Shown: positions 25,622 to 34,294 of the stretch, piece after piece
Layout of the letters: each line of letters opens with the position of its first letter
Numbering within the stretch: position 1 is the stretch's first letter
From: CAVVAL01 sp963742725
GTDB taxonomy: Bacteria; Actinomycetota; Actinomycetes; Mycobacteriales; Cryptosporangiaceae
Direction of reading: 5' to 3'
Assembly (NCBI GenBank): GCA_963742725.1
Contig: CAVUMX010000003.1
Span: 186,001-250,000, forward strand
Length of the DNA: 64,000 nt
The notes under the pieces: generated by a model
Told to the model about the DNA's origin: nothing
What the model saw: only the letters and a program-made list of their open reading frames with translations
The model's database searches: none
Program-made: the position numbers and the translations under genes

Positions 25622-26622
25622 GCAGCCGCCTGCCGTCGGGCAGGTACGTCGCGCGGCGGCTCTGCGGTGGAATCGTGACGCTGTTCGCGGTGAGCATCGC
25701 GACGTTCAGCCTCTTCTTCGCGATTCCCACCAGTCCTGCCGCGTTGCAATGCGGCCGCGAGTGCTCGCCGGAGCAGGTCGACCAGGTTCACCGGAACCTC
25801 GGGCTCGACCGCCCGATCCACGAGCAGTACCTGGAGTTCATGGGCGGGATCGTCACGGGCAGGACGATCGGCAGCGGAGACGGCGCCACCGAGTGTCCGG
25901 CTCCCTGCCTGGGCTACTCGTTCCGGACGTTCGAGCCGGTGACGGACATGATGGCGCGCTCTCTGCCGATCACGATCAGCATCGCGGCCGGGGCGGCCGT
26001 GCTGTGGATCTGCGTCGGCGTGGCGCTGGGCGTGCTCGCCGCACTACGCCGCGGCACCTGGATCGACCGGGCCGCGATCGGCCTCGCGCTGGGTGGAGCC
26101 TCCACCCAGACGTTCTTCGTCGGACTCATGTTGCAGGTAGTCCTCGTCTACGGGCTGGGTTGGCTGCCGTTGCCGTCCTACACGAGCCCGTTCGAGGATC
26201 CCTGGCGCTGGTTCATCGGCATGGTGCTGCCGTGGATCACGCTGGCAACGGTCTTCGCCGCCGCCTACGCACGCCTGACCCGTTCCCAGATGATCGAGAC
26301 GCTCTCGGAGGAGTTCGTGCTGACGGCGCGGGCGAAGGGCCTGCCGCGGCCCGCGGTCGTCCGGCACGCGATGCGGGCCGCGATTACGCCCGTGGTCACC
26401 ATTGCCGGGCTCGACATCGGCTCGCTGCTCGGCGGTGCGGTGATCACCGAGACAGTCTTCGGGCTGCCCGGCGTCGGCGCGATCTCGGTACAGGCCAGCC
26501 AGGAGCTGAACCTGCCCGTGGTGATGGCGACGGTGCTCGTCGCGGCGTTCTTCGTCGTCGTGCTGAACCTGGTCGTCGACCTCCTGTACGCCGTCATCGA
26601 TCCGCGGGTCCGGCAGTCGTGA
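25618..26622 (+). CDS. Oligopeptide ABC permease, DppB/OppB type
   Basis: A 334-residue permease with six helices. N-terminal VARRLCGGIVTLFAVSIATFSLFF and LGLDRPIHEQYLEF are typical of DppB. The EAA loop is EEFVLTARAKGLPRPAVVRHAMRAAITP. Two extra cysteine pairs (CGREC and CPAPC) occur in the first large outside loop, which is longer than usual and may be disulfide-linked. GTG 25618 overlaps the upstream stop and the TGA overlaps the ATPase start. Pairs with the C-type permease to form the channel. Confidence 0.88.
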   Translation: MSSRLPSGRYVARRLCGGIVTLFAVSIATFSLFFAIPTSPAALQCGRECSPEQVDQVHRNLGLDRPIHEQYLEFMGGIVTGRTIGSGDGATECPAPCLGYSFRTFEPVTDMMARSLPITISIAAGAAVLWICVGVALGVLAALRRGTWIDRAAIGLALGGASTQTFFVGLMLQVVLVYGLGWLPLPSYTSPFEDPWRWFIGMVLPWITLATVFAAAYARLTRSQMIETLSEEFVLTARAKGLPRPAVVRHAMRAAITPVVTIAGLDIGSLLGGAVITETVFGLPGVGAISVQASQELNLPVVMATVLVAAFFVVVLNLVVDLLYAVIDPRVRQS

Positions 26623-27614
26623 CCATCCCGCCGGCCGTCTCGGTTCGGGACCTCCGCGTCTCCATCAGCACCGGCTCCGGGGCGGTCCGCGCGGTGGACG
26701 GCCTCTCCTTCACGCTCCCGAAGGGCCGCACCCTCGGCATCGTCGGCGAGTCCGGCGCCGGGAAGACCACCACCGCACACGCTCTGCTCGGCCTGCACGA
26801 CCCTCGCCGCGTGACCGTGAGCGGCACGATCCTCATCGACGGGCAGCCGACGGTCGGCGTGACCGACCGGCAGCTGCGGCACCTGCGCGGCGACCGGGTC
26901 GGCGTGATCTTCCAGGATCCGCTGGCGTCGCTGCACCCGTACTACTCGATCGGGCGGCAGATCGTCGAGACCTACCGCGCGCACGCGACGGCCTCGAAGG
27001 CGGCGGCGAGGCGGCGGGCGATCGAGGTCCTCGACCGGGTCGGCATCCCGCAACCGGGCCGGCACGTGGACAGCTTTCCGCATGAGCTGTCCGGCGGCAT
27101 GCGCCAGCGCGCGATGATCGCCATGGCGCTCGTCTGCGAGCCTGACCTGCTGATCGCCGACGAGCCGACCACAGCGCTGGACGTGACCGTGCAGGCGCAG
27201 ATCCTCGATCTGCTCGCCGACCTTCAGCGGGACGTCGGCTCGGCGATCATCTACGTCACGCACGACCTCGCGGTGGTCAACCGGATCGCGGACGAGGTAT
27301 TGGTCATGTACGCCGGCCGGTGCGTCGAACACGGCAGCACCGAGCAGGTGCTCCGACGTCCCCGGCACCCGTACACGCGGGGCCTGCTGGCGTCCATTCC
27401 CTCCCTGTCCGGTGACCCGGAGGCACCGCTCGCATCCATCCCTGGCAGTCCTCCGAGCCTCGTCGAACGGGTGCCGGGATGCGCGTTCCATCCGCGCTGC
27501 CCGTACGCCGGCCAGACCGGCGGCCGGGCGTTCCACGAGACGCCGCAGCTCAGGCCGGTCCCCGGCGACGCCGGTCACACCTTCGCGTGCCACCTCGAGG
27601 AGCCGGCGTGGTGA
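26619..27614 (+). CDS. Oligopeptide ABC ATPase, DppD/OppD type
   Basis: A 331-residue ATPase. Walker A GESGAGKTTT, signature LSGGMRQRAMIAMAL, Walker B LLIADEPTTALDVT, H-loop VTHDLAVV. The C-terminal oligopeptide-ATPase extension PGCAFHPRCPYA carries the cysteines of a possible Fe-S or Zn site seen in this family. GTG 26619 overlaps the previous stop; the frame is open far upstream, but only inside the permease genes. Supplies energy for peptide import with the following ATPase. Confidence 0.88.
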   Translation: MTIPPAVSVRDLRVSISTGSGAVRAVDGLSFTLPKGRTLGIVGESGAGKTTTAHALLGLHDPRRVTVSGTILIDGQPTVGVTDRQLRHLRGDRVGVIFQDPLASLHPYYSIGRQIVETYRAHATASKAAARRRAIEVLDRVGIPQPGRHVDSFPHELSGGMRQRAMIAMALVCEPDLLIADEPTTALDVTVQAQILDLLADLQRDVGSAIIYVTHDLAVVNRIADEVLVMYAGRCVEHGSTEQVLRRPRHPYTRGLLASIPSLSGDPEAPLASIPGSPPSLVERVPGCAFHPRCPYAGQTGGRAFHETPQLRPVPGDAGHTFACHLEEPAW

Positions 27615-28633
27615 CCGGTCCGCCGCTCCTCGACGTCCAGGGCCTGGCGAAGCACTACCGGGCCCGCAGCAGTCTCGTGAGCCGGCGCCGTACCGACGTC
27701 CCGGCGGTGGACGGCATCGACTTCACGATCACGCCGGGTGAGACGCTGGGGCTCGTCGGAGAGTCCGGCTGCGGAAAGACCACGACCGCGCGGATCGTGA
27801 CCCGGCTCGTCGCGCCTACCGCGGGGCGGGTCGCCTTCGAGGGACAGGACGTGTGGACGGCGTCCGGCACCGGCCTGGCGGCCGTCCGGCGACACCTGCA
27901 GATGGTCTTCCAGGACCCGTACTCCGCGCTGAATCCCCGCCGCACGGTCGGCGACAGCGTTGCCATGCCCCTGTGGGTCAACCGGATCAAGCCTCCGGGA
28001 GGCGTGCGAGGGCGGGTCCGGGAAACGTTCGAACTGGTCGGACTCGATCCGGCGTACGCGGACCGGTACCCGCATGAGTTCTCCGGTGGGCAGCGGCAGC
28101 GGATCGGCATCGCCAGGGCGCTGGTCGTGGAGCCCCGGCTCGTCGTCGCCGACGAACCGGTGTCGGCGCTGGACGTGTCCATCCAGGCCCAGATCCTCAA
28201 CCTGCTCGGAAGGTTGCAGCGCGAACTCGGGCTGGCGTACCTGTTCATCGCGCACGACCTGGCCGTGGTGCGACACCTGGCGCAGCGGGTAGCGGTGATG
28301 TACCTCGGTCGGATCGTGGAGGTCGGCCCCCGCGACGCGGTCTACGGCAGCCCGGCGCACCCGTACACCCGGGCGCTGCTCTCGGCCGTGCCCGACATCG
28401 GCCCGGTGACGAGGGACGCGCCGGGCCGTATCCGGCTGGCTGGCGCCCCCACGCAGGCGGGGCACCTGACGGGGTGCCGATTCCGGGATCGGTGCTGGAA
28501 GGCGCAGGACCGCTGCGAGACCGACGACCCGGCGCTCAGCCGGCAGCCCGCCGGTCAGTTCGCAGCCTGTCACTTCCCGGAGCCCCCCGGGACGCCAGGC
28601 AGCCAGGGCATCGTGCCCGTGGTGCTGCCCTGA
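27611..28633 (+). CDS. Oligopeptide ABC ATPase, DppF/OppF type
   Basis: A 340-residue ATPase, the second nucleotide-binding subunit. Walker A GESGCGKTTT, signature FSGGQRQRIGIARAL, Walker B LVVADEPVSALDVS, H-loop IAHDLAVV, and the oligopeptide C-terminal CRFRDRCWKAQDRC cluster. GTG 27611 overlaps the upstream TGA; an adjacent GTG at 27608 is equally in frame. Last gene of the five-gene importer. A 104-bp gap then leads to the P450. Confidence 0.88.
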   Translation: MTGPPLLDVQGLAKHYRARSSLVSRRRTDVPAVDGIDFTITPGETLGLVGESGCGKTTTARIVTRLVAPTAGRVAFEGQDVWTASGTGLAAVRRHLQMVFQDPYSALNPRRTVGDSVAMPLWVNRIKPPGGVRGRVRETFELVGLDPAYADRYPHEFSGGQRQRIGIARALVVEPRLVVADEPVSALDVSIQAQILNLLGRLQRELGLAYLFIAHDLAVVRHLAQRVAVMYLGRIVEVGPRDAVYGSPAHPYTRALLSAVPDIGPVTRDAPGRIRLAGAPTQAGHLTGCRFRDRCWKAQDRCETDDPALSRQPAGQFAACHFPEPPGTPGSQGIVPVVLP

Positions 28634-28737
28634 CCCTTGCGCGGCTGTTCCTGCCCAACGGGAACCGCCGATTTACGGTCGCCGCCCTGATCCCGCACGG
28701 TGGTTCAAGCCTCGCCACTGACCGAAGGACGGATCCC

Positions 28738-29973
28738 ATGACGACCGAGACGATCCAGTTCAACCCGATGGACCCAGACTTCATCGCCAACCCGCACCCC
28801 TTCTACCGCGAGCTCCGTACCCACGCGCCGGTGCACTTCGAGGAGGCGCTCGGCGGTTGGGTGATCACGCGCTACGACGACGTCTCCAAGGTGCTGCGCG
28901 ACGGCCGCGCCGTCCGACCACCGGCCGGGGAGATCCTGCTCTCCCGGCTACCCGCGGAAGTGCGGCAGGAGGTCAGCGTGCTCGAGCAGAAGCTCACGAC
29001 CTCGCTGCCCTTCGCCAACCCGCCGCACCACACTCGGCTCCGGGCGCTCGTGAGCAAGGGATTCACGCCGCGCATCATCAACTCGATGCGCCCGAGCATC
29101 CAGCGCATCACCGACCGGCTCCTCGACCAGATCCAGGAGGCCGGCAGGTCCGACCTCATGAAGGACTTCGCCTATCCCGTGCCCACCTCGGTGATCATGG
29201 AACTCGTCGGCGTGCCGGAGGAGGACCGCCCTCTCCTGATCGACTGGGCCACCGACATCATGGCGATCCTGGGACAGGCACTGCCCAGCGCCGACCCGAT
29301 CGGCACCGCACGCGCCGCCAGCAAGGCGACGGAGGAGTTCACCGGATACCTCGACACGCTGATCAAACAGCGGCGGAAGGCGCCGCGGGAGGATCTCCTG
29401 TCGAATCTCATCGCCGCGACGGACGAGGGCGGTCGCCTCAGCAACGACGAACTGAATCTCACCGTGCTGATCCTGCTCAACGCCGGCCTGGAGACCACCG
29501 CCAACTACCTCGGCAACGGCACCTACACGCTGCTGCGCAACCCGCACCTGGCAGCCGAACTGCGCGCTGACCCGTCCATCGTGGAGACCGCCGCCGAGGA
29601 GCTGCTCCGCTACGACGGCCCCGTACCGATCACGACGCCGCAGGTCGTCACGGAGGCGATGGAGGTCGGCGGGCAGTACATCGAGCCCGGTCAGCTGCTG
29701 TACGCGGTGATCGGAGCGGCCAACCGCGACCCGGAGAGGTTCGCGGACCCAGACCAGATCGACCTGCGCCGACCGGTGGGTGGCGTGCTCTCCTTCGGCC
29801 TCGGGATCCACTTCTGCATCGGTGCAAGGCTCGCTCGGCTCGAAGCGCAGATCGCGATCGGCAGCCTGTTCAACCGCTTCCCCAACCTGCGGCTCGACGA
29901 CGACGCGCCGCCGCCGGTCTTCCGTCCCGACCCGCTCCTGCGCGGCTTGCTGACGCTGCCGGTAGTGGTGTGA
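28738..29973 (+). CDS. Cytochrome P450
   Basis: A 411-residue bacterial P450. The heme motif FGLGIHFCIGARLAR places the axial Cys at residue 360; the I-helix oxygen-activation motif is LNAGLETTANYL, with Glu instead of the commoner Asp; the K-helix EELLRYDGP gives E-x-x-R. ATG 28738 is preceded by AAGGA. No ferredoxin or ferredoxin reductase lies beside it, so it must borrow partners. Its neighbours are a peptide importer and exported proteins, which gives no clue to the substrate. Confidence 0.9.
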   Translation: MTTETIQFNPMDPDFIANPHPFYRELRTHAPVHFEEALGGWVITRYDDVSKVLRDGRAVRPPAGEILLSRLPAEVRQEVSVLEQKLTTSLPFANPPHHTRLRALVSKGFTPRIINSMRPSIQRITDRLLDQIQEAGRSDLMKDFAYPVPTSVIMELVGVPEEDRPLLIDWATDIMAILGQALPSADPIGTARAASKATEEFTGYLDTLIKQRRKAPREDLLSNLIAATDEGGRLSNDELNLTVLILLNAGLETTANYLGNGTYTLLRNPHLAAELRADPSIVETAAEELLRYDGPVPITTPQVVTEAMEVGGQYIEPGQLLYAVIGAANRDPERFADPDQIDLRRPVGGVLSFGLGIHFCIGARLARLEAQIAIGSLFNRFPNLRLDDDAPPPVFRPDPLLRGLLTLPVVV

Positions 29974-30170
29974 GCAGGGGTTCGGCCAGGCAAAGGCCGT
30001 GTTGGTGATGAACCGGAGCTTCGGCCCGCGGCTGTCAACGGCTCTCCCATGGTTCTCCAATCTCCGACGGATTCACTGGGTGCGACGTGTCCACGAGGCG
30101 GCAGCATCCGTCGATCCGGCATGCGGCGGGTCGACGCGCGCTGTGCCTGCACCGATCGGAGGAGCCGAGA

Positions 30171-30581
30171 ATGCGGAGAACAAGAACGATGTCGGCGCTG
30201 GTCGCCGGTGTTCTGGTGACGGCCATGACGCTCGGGCTGGCAGGCCCGGCGCATGCGGGTCAGGAGTTCATCGACCATTGGTCCAACGGCAAGGTCATTG
30301 TCTACGATGGACATATCAGGGTGGTCGACGACGTCACGGAATGGTCGCTCCACCTCAGGCCCAGTGTCGGGCTCCGGGACGGGCAGTGCGCGTACCTGCA
30401 TCTCCAGATAGACCGGAATCTCGGGGAAGATCCCGTGCGTCACTCGGGCACCATCTGTGGACCCAATGCGGGCACCGTGAACTTCGACGGTGGACCCGAG
30501 AGGCACAGCCGTGTCCGCGGCGTACGGCTGCTCGTGGTCGGGCCGATCGAAACTCAGCAGGTCACCTACGTGCGCGAGTGA
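30171..30581 (+). CDS. Small secreted protein of unknown function
   Basis: A 136-residue protein with a Sec signal peptide (MRRTRTMSALVAGVLVTAMT, cleavage after PAHA). The mature part is about 107 residues, beta-rich in appearance, and has two cysteines (GQCAY, TICGP) that may form a disulfide. A strong ribosome-binding site GGAGGAG precedes ATG 30171. It stands alone on the plus strand and ends just before a bidirectional hairpin terminator. The family was not recognised. Confidence 0.65.
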   Translation: MRRTRTMSALVAGVLVTAMTLGLAGPAHAGQEFIDHWSNGKVIVYDGHIRVVDDVTEWSLHLRPSVGLRDGQCAYLHLQIDRNLGEDPVRHSGTICGPNAGTVNFDGGPERHSRVRGVRLLVVGPIETQQVTYVRE

Positions 30582-30600
30582 CCGAGCGGTGTGCTCGATC

Positions 30601-30633
30601 GATCCCGGGCGCGCGTCCCGTGCGCCCGGGATC
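30601..30633. terminator. Bidirectional hairpin between convergent genes
   Basis: A perfect 12-bp stem (GATCCCGGGCGC with GCGCCCGGGATC) and 9-base loop. It lies between the stop of the secreted-protein gene (30581) and the stop of the convergent M4 protease gene (30649), so it probably ends transcripts from both sides. Confidence 0.75.
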
Positions 30634-30648
30634 GCGGCTGAGCGTCCA

Positions 30649-32190
30649 TCAAGTACCGCAGGTGGGGTCCGTGGGCTGGGCCGGGACGCTGACGGCGTTC
30701 CAGGCCGCTTTGACGGTGTCGAACTTCCCGCAGTCACCGGGAGAGAGGTTCTTCGCCGCCTGCAGGGTGGCCGTGCGGTAGCGCGGGTACGTCATGCTCG
30801 TCGTCTTCGACAGCATCGCGTTGTAGAAGATCTGGCCGGCAGCCCGCACACCGACTCCGGTGATGGTGGAGCCGTTGCAGGTCGGGCTGCTCGGTTGGCC
30901 GTCTCCGCCACCGCTAGTGCCGCGCGCCAGCAGGTAGAACCAGTGGTTGAGCGGCCCGGACGCCGCGTACGGGTCGTCCCTCGGGATGGAGCTGGAGTAG
31001 CAGTCGCGGTGGCCGGCGAGCGACGGCTTGTACATGTAGCGGACCGGCTTGCCGTCCCCGTTGAAGTCGTTCTCCTCACCGATCGTGAAGTCTGGCGGGT
31101 CGAACGCGGTGTTGTCGGCGTACCACTCGGTGAGCGTGGCGAGGATGTCCGGGGTCGCCTCGTCGACGCCGTTCGCGGCGATACCGCCGGGGGTGAGCTC
31201 GTCGATGCCGTGACCGTACTCGTGGCCCACGACGTCCAGGCTGGAGAGCCACTTGCCGGCGCTGTTGTGGCCGAACCCGACCGAGCTGCCGTCCCAGAAG
31301 GCGTTGACGAAGTCTGCGCCCATCCGGATCGGGAAGCCGCGGCCCCTGCCGTCGATCCCATGGCGGCCGAGCCAGTCCCGCAGCATGCCCCAGTGCCGCT
31401 GCGCGCTGTAGAGGGCGTCGACGCAGCCGGTCTCGATGCGAGCGCCGTTCCCGTCGCCCCACACGTCGTCCGGGCCCACGAACACCTTGTCGTTGTTGTA
31501 ATCCCGGCAGGTGATGCCGGGCCGTATCGGGTCGGTCATCGAGAAGGAGTTGCCGGACCTGCTGGTGTCGATGCTCACCGTGCCGCCGTTGATGGCGGCG
31601 TGGCCGGTGCCCTTGTGGACGTTGTCGTAGCGGTGCAGCACCGCCCCGGTCGTTGCGTCGACGAACACGTGCAGGCGGCTTGGCACCCCGCCCTGCTGTC
31701 CGAGGACAACGCTCTCCCACGCCAGCCGTGGTGCGGAGTCCAGAGCGAAGACGACCAGCCGCGTGCTGGCCACCGCGCCTGGACGCTGCTGCGCGGGTCG
31801 GGCGATGCCGGCGGCGCGTGTGGCGCTGATCCGGGGCGTGATCGTCGGCAGGTCGATGACCGATCGCTGCTGGACCGACGTCGACAGCACCCGGCCGGTC
31901 GGCGACGTCACGATCACGAAGTCGCCGCCGTACACCGGAAGGCCCTTGTGCGTCCGTTCGTACGGGACGTACCGCAGCCCGTCCGGTGAGGCGGCCGTCG
32001 TGTGGCGGACGAACGCGTCGTCCGGGCTCGCCTTCAGCGCGGGCGTTCGCGCCGCGACGAGCTGGACGGCCGACCGGACGGCTAAGACCCCTGAGTCCAG
32101 GCCCACTGTGGACGGTCGCGCCGACCCGGTCGTCGGCGCGCCGGCGAGCATCATCGTGACGGCCGATCCGAGCGCGAGAGCTCGTCTCAT
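30649..32190 (-). CDS. Secreted M4-family (thermolysin-like) metalloprotease
   Basis: A 513-residue zinc protease: signal peptide MRRALALGSAVTMMLAGAPTTGSA, a propeptide with an FTP-type region (FVRHTTAASPDGLRYVPYERTH is within it), then the catalytic domain. The zinc motif is VVGHEYGHGI (HExxH), followed 18-20 residues on by GVDEATPDILA, the glutamate-bearing third-ligand segment of M4. The family's usual N-E-x-x-S-D is varied to D-E-A-T-P-D. ATG 32190 follows AAGAGGAGG. The gene lies 28 bp downstream of the M43 protease on the same strand and may be co-transcribed with it. Confidence 0.85.
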   Translation of the reverse strand: MRRALALGSAVTMMLAGAPTTGSARPSTVGLDSGVLAVRSAVQLVAARTPALKASPDDAFVRHTTAASPDGLRYVPYERTHKGLPVYGGDFVIVTSPTGRVLSTSVQQRSVIDLPTITPRISATRAAGIARPAQQRPGAVASTRLVVFALDSAPRLAWESVVLGQQGGVPSRLHVFVDATTGAVLHRYDNVHKGTGHAAINGGTVSIDTSRSGNSFSMTDPIRPGITCRDYNNDKVFVGPDDVWGDGNGARIETGCVDALYSAQRHWGMLRDWLGRHGIDGRGRGFPIRMGADFVNAFWDGSSVGFGHNSAGKWLSSLDVVGHEYGHGIDELTPGGIAANGVDEATPDILATLTEWYADNTAFDPPDFTIGEENDFNGDGKPVRYMYKPSLAGHRDCYSSSIPRDDPYAASGPLNHWFYLLARGTSGGGDGQPSSPTCNGSTITGVGVRAAGQIFYNAMLSKTTSMTYPRYRTATLQAAKNLSPGDCGKFDTVKAAWNAVSVPAQPTDPTCGT

Positions 32191-32218
32191 GGATCGTTCC
32201 TCCTCTTGAACGCGTGGC

Positions 32219-33196
32219 CTAGGAAGCGCGGTAGGCGGTCCAGGCGTCGAGCATTCGTTTCGCCTGGCCGGGCGTGAACTCGTACATGCACAGGTCGTCG
32301 CTGTAGTCCATGAAGTTGGTGATCGGGTCGGCGCCCCGCGCCGGACAGGTGTCGCGGCCGGTAGGGCATTCGTAGGCCGGTGACTCCTCGGCAGGGGTGT
32401 CGGAGACCTGGTCGCCGCCGTTGTCGCAGCCGCCTTCGAACGTGTGGTAGAGGCCGAGCCAGTGGCCGGTCTCGTGGGTGGCGGTGTCACCCGTGTTGTT
32501 CGGGGCCCGGGTGCCGCCACTGGGCATCGTCTCGCCGTCCATCACGACGCCGTCGTAGCTGTCGAACTCCGATTGCGGGAACGTGGCCCAGCCGTAGAGG
32601 ACGCCCGGCAGCGCGCCGGTGTAGATGTTCAGCGTCTCCTTGCCGCCCTCGCGTAACTGCTCCTTCATGTCGGCCTCGTGGTCGCCGATGTGGTACCACG
32701 CCGGGTTCGTCACCCGGCGGACACCGGCGAGCCGGAACTGGAACGCCGTCGTGGCGCCGCCGGTGCCATCGCTGAACGACTCGTTCAGCACCCGCATCTG
32801 CGCGTCGATCATGGACCTCGTGAGGTTGCCGCCGGCGCGTGTGCCGTCCTTGCTGATCACATGAAAGACGACGGGCACTGTGACCGGCGCGGCGACGGCG
32901 CTCGGACCGCGCGCCCGCAACGCGGCGGCGAACTCGCCCTCGCGCTGCGCCACCTGGGCGGGAGTCAACTCGTTCCGGTCGCGCTTGGTGCCGGCGATCG
33001 ACTCGTTCGGGTGGTGCCTATGGGCGGCACCAGCGCGCGCGCCGACGTGCTTGCCGACTCGCTCGACGCAGCCGTCGCCGGCACCGTGGACGGTCGCCGC
33101 CTGCGGCCCGGCGGCCGCCGCCGAACTGAGCACGACCGCCAGGGACGTGGCCACGACGCCGGTGCGCCGCCAGGACCACCACGATTGAAGCCCCAC
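32219..33196 (-). CDS. Secreted M43-family (pappalysin/cytophagalysin-type) metalloprotease
   Basis: A 325-residue metzincin. The N-terminal signal-like segment is TGVVATSLAVVLSSAAAAG. The zinc motif HETGHWLGLYHTF fits HExxHxxGxxH, and the Met-turn is NFMDYSDDLCMYEFTPGQ. Cysteines in EGGCDNGGD and YECPTGRDTCPA are the usual disulfide pairs of secreted M43 enzymes. It is the upstream gene of a two-protease unit with the M4 enzyme, suggesting concerted extracellular proteolysis. Confidence 0.87.
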   Translation of the reverse strand: MGLQSWWSWRRTGVVATSLAVVLSSAAAAGPQAATVHGAGDGCVERVGKHVGARAGAAHRHHPNESIAGTKRDRNELTPAQVAQREGEFAAALRARGPSAVAAPVTVPVVFHVISKDGTRAGGNLTRSMIDAQMRVLNESFSDGTGGATTAFQFRLAGVRRVTNPAWYHIGDHEADMKEQLREGGKETLNIYTGALPGVLYGWATFPQSEFDSYDGVVMDGETMPSGGTRAPNNTGDTATHETGHWLGLYHTFEGGCDNGGDQVSDTPAEESPAYECPTGRDTCPARGADPITNFMDYSDDLCMYEFTPGQAKRMLDAWTAYRAS

Positions 33197-33374
33197 TTTT
33201 CCACCTCATCTCTCCCGGACACCTCCGCCGCCGCGGGCTTCGCGGCTGGCCAGTGAGGTGTCTCGGGTTCGTGCCGGAGACGCGCGAGGTGTGCGCGCCG
33301 GCGATGACCGTGTTCAGGGAACGTCTGCCGAATCGGTTGATCCGGAATGCATCGCTCCCACCGGGATCGGGAAC

Positions 33375-34064
33375 CTAGACGCCGGAGACGGAGCGGATCC
33401 ACGCGCGGTTGGCCGTGACGCTGCCGTAGTCGGAGTGCACGTACTCCATGTCGCCCCACGAGCAGACGCCGACGACCTTGCCGGCGTGCCACATCGGACC
33501 GCCTGAGTCGCCGTACCCGGCCACCGCGTCGATCTTCTGAGCGTGGACGGAGGGGCCGCCGAAATAGTCCTGGCCGATCGAGAGGACTCGCATCCTGCCG
33601 ATCTTGAGGACGGGCGACAGCGTGTACGGGTCCTCCGCCGACATCGTGCCCCAGCCGTAGATGTCCACGGAGGCGCCGGCCGGCGGGTCGGCCGTGGCCA
33701 GCGGGGCATAGGTCGCCTCGACGTCGGTCCGCAACTCGACCAGGGCGAAGTCGCTGCTCGGCGACGTGACGACCCGGCGGACGTCGGCGCGGGCGCCCTC
33801 GTTCATCTTCACGTTGCCGACGCGCACATAGTCCGTAGAGCCCTCGACGCAGTGCCGGGCGCTGAGGACCCAGCGCTTGGCGATGATCGCGGCCGAGCAG
33901 AAGAAGCCGCCATCGTTGTAGAGGCCGGCCGCCCACGGCCCGCTGGATGCCGGGCCGCCGCCGACGACCTTCGGGGTGACCTCACCTGCCTGCGCTGCCG
34001 CGACGGGCGTAAGGAGTGCCGTCGCCGCCAGTGCTAGGGCGGCAAGGGTGGATTTGATGCGCAT
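33375..34064 (-). CDS. Secreted trypsin-like serine protease (S1)
   Basis: A 229-residue protein. Signal peptide MRIKSTLAALALAATALLTP with cleavage after AQA, then a short pro-segment ending KVVGGGPAS, the trypsin-like activation site. Catalytic triad: His in VLSARHCVEG, Asp in SDFALVEL, Ser in GYGDSGGPMW. ATG 34064 has CGGGAG upstream. The approximately 230-bp region before it (34065-34294) is AT-rich (repeated ATACAT/ATATAT near 34100-34130) and likely contains the promoter. Third secreted protease in a row. Confidence 0.88.
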   Translation of the reverse strand: MRIKSTLAALALAATALLTPVAAAQAGEVTPKVVGGGPASSGPWAAGLYNDGGFFCSAAIIAKRWVLSARHCVEGSTDYVRVGNVKMNEGARADVRRVVTSPSSDFALVELRTDVEATYAPLATADPPAGASVDIYGWGTMSAEDPYTLSPVLKIGRMRVLSIGQDYFGGPSVHAQKIDAVAGYGDSGGPMWHAGKVVGVCSWGDMEYVHSDYGSVTANRAWIRSVSGV

Positions 34065-34294
34065 CGAGAGCTCCCGAGGGGTAGGGAAAGTGGGAGCAAT
34101 ATATGTATGCATAGATGTATGGGATAGAAGCGAAATTTCGCCTGTTCTCCGGATTTGCGACGCAAGCGTAGGGTGCGCTTCGGCTGGGCTCCCGCCGACC
34201 AGGCGCCGCCGGGGGCCCGAGAGAGAGTTCGGGGCGGCGGGGTGTGCAGCGTTATCGCCGTTGCGACGCAAGCCTGCACCCCCGCCTCCAACGG

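Noticed and set aside
30490..31989. 500-codon plus-strand open frame antisense to the M4 protease
   Set aside because: It is a GC-skew shadow: the minus strand encodes a protease with HExxH and a signal peptide, while the antisense frame has no recognisable protein features.
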